Assembly (NCBI GenBank): GCA_004356385.1
Contig: SMXL01000047.1
Span: forward strand, 1 to 10,946
DNA from: Bacteroidota bacterium
GTDB taxonomy: Bacteria > Bacteroidota > Rhodothermia > Rhodothermales > UBA10348
Length of the DNA stretch: 10,946 nt
Direction of reading: 5' to 3'
Part shown: positions 7,440 to 10,946 of the stretch, in pieces
Numbering within the stretch: the stretch's first letter is position 1
Layout: each line of letters opens with the position of its first letter
Translations under genes and position numbers: made by a program
Notes under the pieces: model-generated
Told to the model about the DNA's origin: nothing
Database searches by the model: none
What the model saw: the letters and a program-made list of their open reading frames with translations, nothing else

Positions 7440-7467
7440 CGCTCACCAAATAGACAGACCAGAATCC

Positions 7468-7848
7468 TTAAAGTTGCTCCCTGTTACGGGGCCGAATTTT
7501 GTCCCAGTAAATCCAGACGAGTGTTCCCAGGCCGAAGCCCACCGCATCGGCGACCGCATCATAGAACGTCATGTGTCTTTCGAACGGAAGGATGCTCTGA
7601 TACAATTCTGTGAGGGGAGCAAAAGCCAGTCCCGATAACAGTATTAGAACAATCATCCGGGTACTGTGGGCCGATAGCGCCCGCATCCAAAGAAGAGCCA
7701 GACCAAAGAAGAGTCCAGCATGGCCCAATTTATCGAAGTCCCAGGCTCGACTCGACGGAAGACGATTTGACGGGATCGTCAGAAGGACAAGAATGAACAA
7801 CGTCCATGCCAAAGCCATTGCAAGAGGCTTCCATCCGGAAGTGGACAT
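7468..7848 (-). CDS. VanZ-like family membrane protein
   Basis: 126-residue integral membrane protein with about four helices (near 8-26, 41-58, 63-80 and 98-116). It shows the VanZ-like pattern: a proline-containing first loop, then DFDKLGHAGLFFGLALLW (D39, K40, H43), LTELYQ (E81, Q84), R91 and DAVADAVGFGLG (D97, D101). VanZ proper gives low-level teicoplanin resistance, but most chromosomal family members in this group have no known function, so no resistance is implied. The ATG at 7848 lies 3 bp after the stop of the NAD(P)H-hydrate repair gene, with no room for a separate promoter, so the two are almost certainly co-transcribed. Confidence 0.88.
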   Translation of the reverse strand: MSTSGWKPLAMALAWTLFILVLLTIPSNRLPSSRAWDFDKLGHAGLFFGLALLWMRALSAHSTRMIVLILLSGLAFAPLTELYQSILPFERHMTFYDAVADAVGFGLGTLVWIYWDKIRPRNREQL

Positions 7849-7851
7849 GGA

Positions 7852-9495
7852 TTAATCGAGATTGGTTAGAAAATCCGGCATCATGGCTATGATATCGCCG
7901 GCCATCAATGAGTTCATGGACCTGTCGAGAGTATACTTGTCGGCCAGGGCACCTCCAATGTGAATGCCAGCGGCGGCGGCGTTCATTGGCGAGAGACCTT
8001 GTGCCAGAAGCCCTGCCACGATACCGGATAACACGTCTCCGGATCCCGCAGTTGCGGCAGCCGGATTCCCCGTGTCATTCACGATGACCTCACCATTCGG
8101 TGCGGCCGTAACCGACGGCATTCCTTTCAACAATACGATGACATTCCATTCTTTAGCGAATCTCCTTGCCAACTGAATCGGCGATGGCATGGGTTGAATG
8201 GGTGACGGATTCGTATTCGGATCTGAAGTTTCATCCGTTTCCGGATCGCTTGCCGCCTGCTCATTCTCATCCAACAGAGTGAATTCTCCGGAATGCGGAG
8301 TGAACACCCACTTCCCGTCTGAGTGACTTCGGACAAATTCCTTCTCCCCGATGAGCGCAAACAATCCGTCTGCGTCTATCACCACGGGCATCGAAACCTT
8401 CTCGAGAACCTCTATTACGAGCTTTTTTGCCTCGGGTTCACGCCCAAGCCCCGGACCGATCAGCAGCGATTTAGCTTTGACCCATCTGTTTCCAAGATCG
8501 GAAATCATCCGGTCGACATTCCACGCATGGCCGTCCAAATGCAGCGCTGTCACCGGGATTTCGGTCAGCTTCTCCGAAAGGATCGGGGCAATCTCTTCGG
8601 GGCAAACCACGCCGACATATCCACTTCCAATCCTTGCCGCAGCTGTGGCTGCGAGTACGGGAGCTCCTGAAAAATTCTTGGATCCTCCAATGACAACGGT
8701 CGGACCCGTGGCGTATTTATGGTCACTTCTAGATCGGGTGGGGAGCAGGGAACGAACGAAATCCGGTTGAGAGTATCGTGTGGGACCCTGTTCTGCCGAA
8801 ACTTCTTCCAGAATATGATGGGGAATCCCGATATCCACGACAAGAACGGTTCCGGCATAATCTGGCCCTTCCCCGACCAGCAAGCCAGATTTGATCGCGG
8901 CCATCGAAACGGTAACGTCGGCCCGAACGGCCTTGCCGAGTACACGACCCGTATCCGCGTCAAGTCCGCTGGGGAGGTCAATGGACAGGACCGGTGCGTT
9001 CTGTTCATTGAGCCAGTCAATGATCCCGGCAAAGGGTTCTCGAACCGCGCTGGAAATTCCAGTCCCGAGAAGCGCGTCAATGTAGAGATCGCCTCCAGAC
9101 AGGGAATCCAAGGTCTCCATCTCGTCGAATCGAAGGATTCGGAGACCTTCCACTTTGGCTCGAATCTGGTCTAACAAATCAAAATGTGCCCTAGCGTCAC
9201 CGGTCAAGTGTTTCGGGTCGGTAATCAAACACACATCTACTTCAATTCCCGCATGATGAAGAACACGGGCTGCAACGAATCCATCGCCACCATTATTTCC
9301 CTTACCGCAGAGGCAAACGGTTTTCCCCGGGAATTCCTCATCCAGCATGAAAAGCGCCTCCTCAGCCACTGCACGTCCGGCCACCTCCATGAGCGTGAAT
9401 CCGGGGATGCCAAGCTCCTCAATCGTGCGACGATCCGCTGTGCGCATTGCCTCTGCGCTTAAGACGGGAGGAAGGAAATGACTAAGCTTACTCAA
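7852..9495 (-). CDS. nnr: Bifunctional NAD(P)H-hydrate epimerase / ADP-dependent dehydratase
   Basis: 547-residue cytosolic metabolite-repair enzyme that restores hydrated NADH and NADPH (NADHX, NADPHX). The N-terminal YjeF_N epimerase domain (about 10-225) has VLSAEAMRTADRRTIEELG, GKGNNGGDGFVAARVL at 65-80 and SIDLPSGLDADTG at 171-183. The C-terminal ribokinase-like dehydratase domain (about 245-547) has HKYATGPTVVIGGSK (259-273), IGPGLG, DADG (374-377), TPHSGEF (399-405), LLKG (455-458) and TAGSGDVLSG (482-491). An acidic, proline-rich stretch (about 409-441) between TPHSGEF and LARRFAKEW looks longer than usual and ends in a repeated PSPIQ. Start: TTG at 9495, which overlaps the stop of the upstream gene by 8 bp; this places the conserved PVLSAEAMR at the normal distance, and the next ATG (residue 17) would cut into it. 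The overlap suggests translational coupling. Confidence 0.96.
   Translation of the reverse strand: MSKLSHFLPPVLSAEAMRTADRRTIEELGIPGFTLMEVAGRAVAEEALFMLDEEFPGKTVCLCGKGNNGGDGFVAARVLHHAGIEVDVCLITDPKHLTGDARAHFDLLDQIRAKVEGLRILRFDEMETLDSLSGGDLYIDALLGTGISSAVREPFAGIIDWLNEQNAPVLSIDLPSGLDADTGRVLGKAVRADVTVSMAAIKSGLLVGEGPDYAGTVLVVDIGIPHHILEEVSAEQGPTRYSQPDFVRSLLPTRSRSDHKYATGPTVVIGGSKNFSGAPVLAATAAARIGSGYVGVVCPEEIAPILSEKLTEIPVTALHLDGHAWNVDRMISDLGNRWVKAKSLLIGPGLGREPEAKKLVIEVLEKVSMPVVIDADGLFALIGEKEFVRSHSDGKWVFTPHSGEFTLLDENEQAASDPETDETSDPNTNPSPIQPMPSPIQLARRFAKEWNVIVLLKGMPSVTAAPNGEVIVNDTGNPAAATAGSGDVLSGIVAGLLAQGLSPMNAAAAGIHIGGALADKYTLDRSMNSLMAGDIIAMMPDFLTNLD
8173..8208 (-). repeat. Near-tandem PSPIQ repeat within the nnr gene
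   Basis: Residues 430-434 and 437-441 are both PSPIQ, separated by PM. The two 15-base copies differ at 4 of 15 positions and every difference is synonymous. The repeat lies in the predicted surface insertion of the dehydratase domain. Confidence 0.75.
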
Positions 9496-10946
9496 CGATT
9501 ACTCTCACAGTGTCCGGTATAACGGTATCCCAACGGGCGCGAACAGCTTCTTCAACGGTTTTCCAGGCGATCGGCTCCGGCTCTTCATAAGGATCGTGGC
9601 TGCCCGGATTCCACTTCTGATCTCCATTGCGATCCACAAATGCTCGAACGAGATATTTTGACTGTCCAGGTAAGCCAGAAAATCGGAAATTTCCATCCGA
9701 ATCTGCCACGGTCGTGTACATCATTGTCCCTTCATCGTCTCGGATTAACTGCAAAATGATGGGGTGCAAGGCGCCTTCGGCAATTACGATACCCGTTAAT
9801 TCTCCAATACTCGAATTATCCACTCGAACGAAAATGCGAGAATGTGTGGTATCGGATCCCGTAATAAATATCTCTGTCGGAACTCGAAAATCCGGCTCCG
9901 TCAGCCTCAGCGTGACCCCGTTCCGCGTCACACTCTGATAAGGGGCGGGTGCTCCGGTCGTATCTCGGACTTCTATGATCCAGTCGTCTTCCGGTGGTTT
10001 TAAAAACTCGAGGGAAGGCTGCATTCCGGGCCACAGTCTAAAATGTCCGTCAGCGTTCGTGGTCAGTGAATCTGGTTGAAAACCGAGAAAAGAGAGAGTT
10101 CTTTCGAAGGGTTCGGCGGACGGAGAAAAGTAAAAAGTGTCCGAAACCATCGGATTTCCGGTCGAATCCTTAATGGCCCCGTAGCCGGTCAAACGATGAG
10201 GTGTTCTGATGATTGCGTCGTGACTGAGAATGATCTCTCGCGGGTTGGCTCCCGCGTACATCCTTCGAATGTTGCCAAGTGTCGTCGATGCTGAATCGGC
10301 TAGCTGCCAGTTTACCGAAACTGTGTCGTGCAGCACGACGGGTTCTGTGAACCGCAGTTGTAACTCCTGAACCGAGAGGGCCCTGATTTCCTGGATTCGC
10401 GGTCTCTCGGTATCCATGGTAGCCAACACCCATGCTCGAGGAAGCGCGCGACCGATGGAGTCGGCAATCAGAATGCCCACCGGAGGGACGGCAGATTTCT
10501 CTCCGCGATCAAGGCTCCGATTTCGATTTCTGTCTTGCAGGGCGATGACGCGATAGGGACCTTCTCGAAGATATGTAAGCGAAAAATTTCCCTCGATATC
10601 GGTTTGGGTTCGGTAGGCAGGTGTGGTTCCAACTTGATCTACCGACGTAGTATCAACAGCGAACGCGAAAACGTCGGTTGAAACAGCCGGTGCACCGTCG
10701 GAAAAGAACAGGACTCGACCTCTCAACTTGCCTCGATTTATAGATGGACCCGTACCAAAGGCCACGGTTATGGGTTGGTTGAGCGCCACGTTGTGTGCAT
10801 CGCGAAGGCCCGAATCGAGTGTGACTATATAGGTCGTATTGGGTCGAAGCGGTTCCGGGAAAATGACTTCCAGTCGATCACCACGAACACGAATCTCCAG
10901 GGGTTGGTCGAAATCGGGAATGACCGAAACCGCCTGCGTAGCAGAA
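9488..10946 (-). CDS. Big_5 Ig-like / carboxypeptidase-regulatory-like surface protein (N-terminus beyond window)
   Basis: 485 residues are visible and the frame is open to the window edge, so the N-terminus, probably with a lipoprotein or other signal peptide, is missing. A GTG at 10789 is only an internal valine: the frame before it reads IRVRGDRLEVIFPEPLRPNT, then TYIVTL and RDAHNVALNQPITVAFGTG, the C-terminal half of a bacterial SbsA/Big_5 Ig-like domain. Next come a CarboxypepD_reg-like module (GRVLFFSDGAPAVSTDVFAF, TDIEGNFSLTYLREGPYRVI, ALQDRNRNRSLDRGE), a second Ig-like region (RFTEPVVLHDTVSVNW, then IKDSTGNPMVSDTFYFS) and another regulatory-like module near the end (TVADSDGNFRFSGLPGQSKY, then DRNGDQKWNPGS). 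Proteins with this layout are common in Bacteroidota as envelope proteins of unknown role. Its stop overlaps the nnr start by 8 bp, placing it first or early in that transcript. Confidence 0.88.
   Translation of the reverse strand, partial: SATQAVSVIPDFDQPLEIRVRGDRLEVIFPEPLRPNTTYIVTLDSGLRDAHNVALNQPITVAFGTGPSINRGKLRGRVLFFSDGAPAVSTDVFAFAVDTTSVDQVGTTPAYRTQTDIEGNFSLTYLREGPYRVIALQDRNRNRSLDRGEKSAVPPVGILIADSIGRALPRAWVLATMDTERPRIQEIRALSVQELQLRFTEPVVLHDTVSVNWQLADSASTTLGNIRRMYAGANPREIILSHDAIIRTPHRLTGYGAIKDSTGNPMVSDTFYFSPSAEPFERTLSFLGFQPDSLTTNADGHFRLWPGMQPSLEFLKPPEDDWIIEVRDTTGAPAPYQSVTRNGVTLRLTEPDFRVPTEIFITGSDTTHSRIFVRVDNSSIGELTGIVIAEGALHPIILQLIRDDEGTMMYTTVADSDGNFRFSGLPGQSKYLVRAFVDRNGDQKWNPGSHDPYEEPEPIAWKTVEEAVRARWDTVIPDTVRVIVE

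Noticed and set aside
7468..7848. Glycopeptide resistance determinant (VanZ)
   Set aside because: Only the broad VanZ-like family pattern is seen, with no van genes nearby; the cluster points to a general envelope role.
10787..10789. GTG as the start of the Ig-like protein gene
   Set aside because: The frame continues upstream to the window edge and encodes the matching half of a Big_5 Ig-like domain, so this codon is an internal valine.
1..10946. CRISPR array, transposase, integrase, tRNA or defence island
   Set aside because: No regular long repeats, no terminal inverted repeats with a transposase, no tRNA-like cloverleaf and no nuclease or defence-type domains were found in any frame.

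Overview
The window reads as a stretch of ordinary chromosome from a bacterium of the Bacteroidota/Rhodothermota/Balneolota group. The evidence is the DUF493 protein with the EWPTEYLYKFIVP-type core seen in that lineage, TonB proteins with the short YPEIA / RGIGxGCDEEA C-terminal domain, a Big_5 Ig-like surface protein of the type common in that lineage, and an almost complete lack of Shine-Dalgarno sequences before the starts. Base composition looks moderate (about half G+C, estimated by eye) and fairly even. I see no insertion sequence, phage gene, CRISPR array, tRNA or rRNA.

Layout. Left block, minus strand: clpB (positions 1-2467, C-terminus cut off by the window edge), preceded by a membrane protein that joins a DUF2231 haem-type membrane domain to a LamG/DUF1080-like beta-sandwich (2632-3702). 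Middle block, plus strand, divergent from the left block across a 135-bp spacer: a DUF493 small protein (3838-4140) and a secreted amidohydrolase (4307-5566). A small minus-strand UVR-motif-like coiled-coil protein (5579-5806) converges on the amidohydrolase with only 12 bp between the stops. Between 5807 and 6062 lie short direct repeats and a strong terminator.

Right block, minus strand, read from right to left: Big_5/carboxypeptidase-regulatory-like protein (N-terminus outside the window), bifunctional NAD(P)H-hydrate repair enzyme, VanZ-like membrane protein, a short TonB and a classical proline-rich TonB, closed by the terminator at 5991-6027. The first three genes overlap or nearly touch (8-bp overlap, 3-bp gap), so they are probably one transcript. 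The two tonB genes follow after gaps of 78 and 148 bp and may have their own promoters as well.

Functionally the window covers protein disaggregation (ClpB), repair of damaged nicotinamide cofactors (Nnr), energy transfer to outer-membrane transporters (TonB) and several envelope proteins of unknown role. I do not see a defence island or a clearly new system. The items most worth a second look are the DUF2231-LamG fusion, the TonB lacking a proline spacer next to a classical TonB, the repeat-containing acidic/proline insertion in the Nnr dehydratase domain, and candidate operator-like repeats in three intergenic regions.
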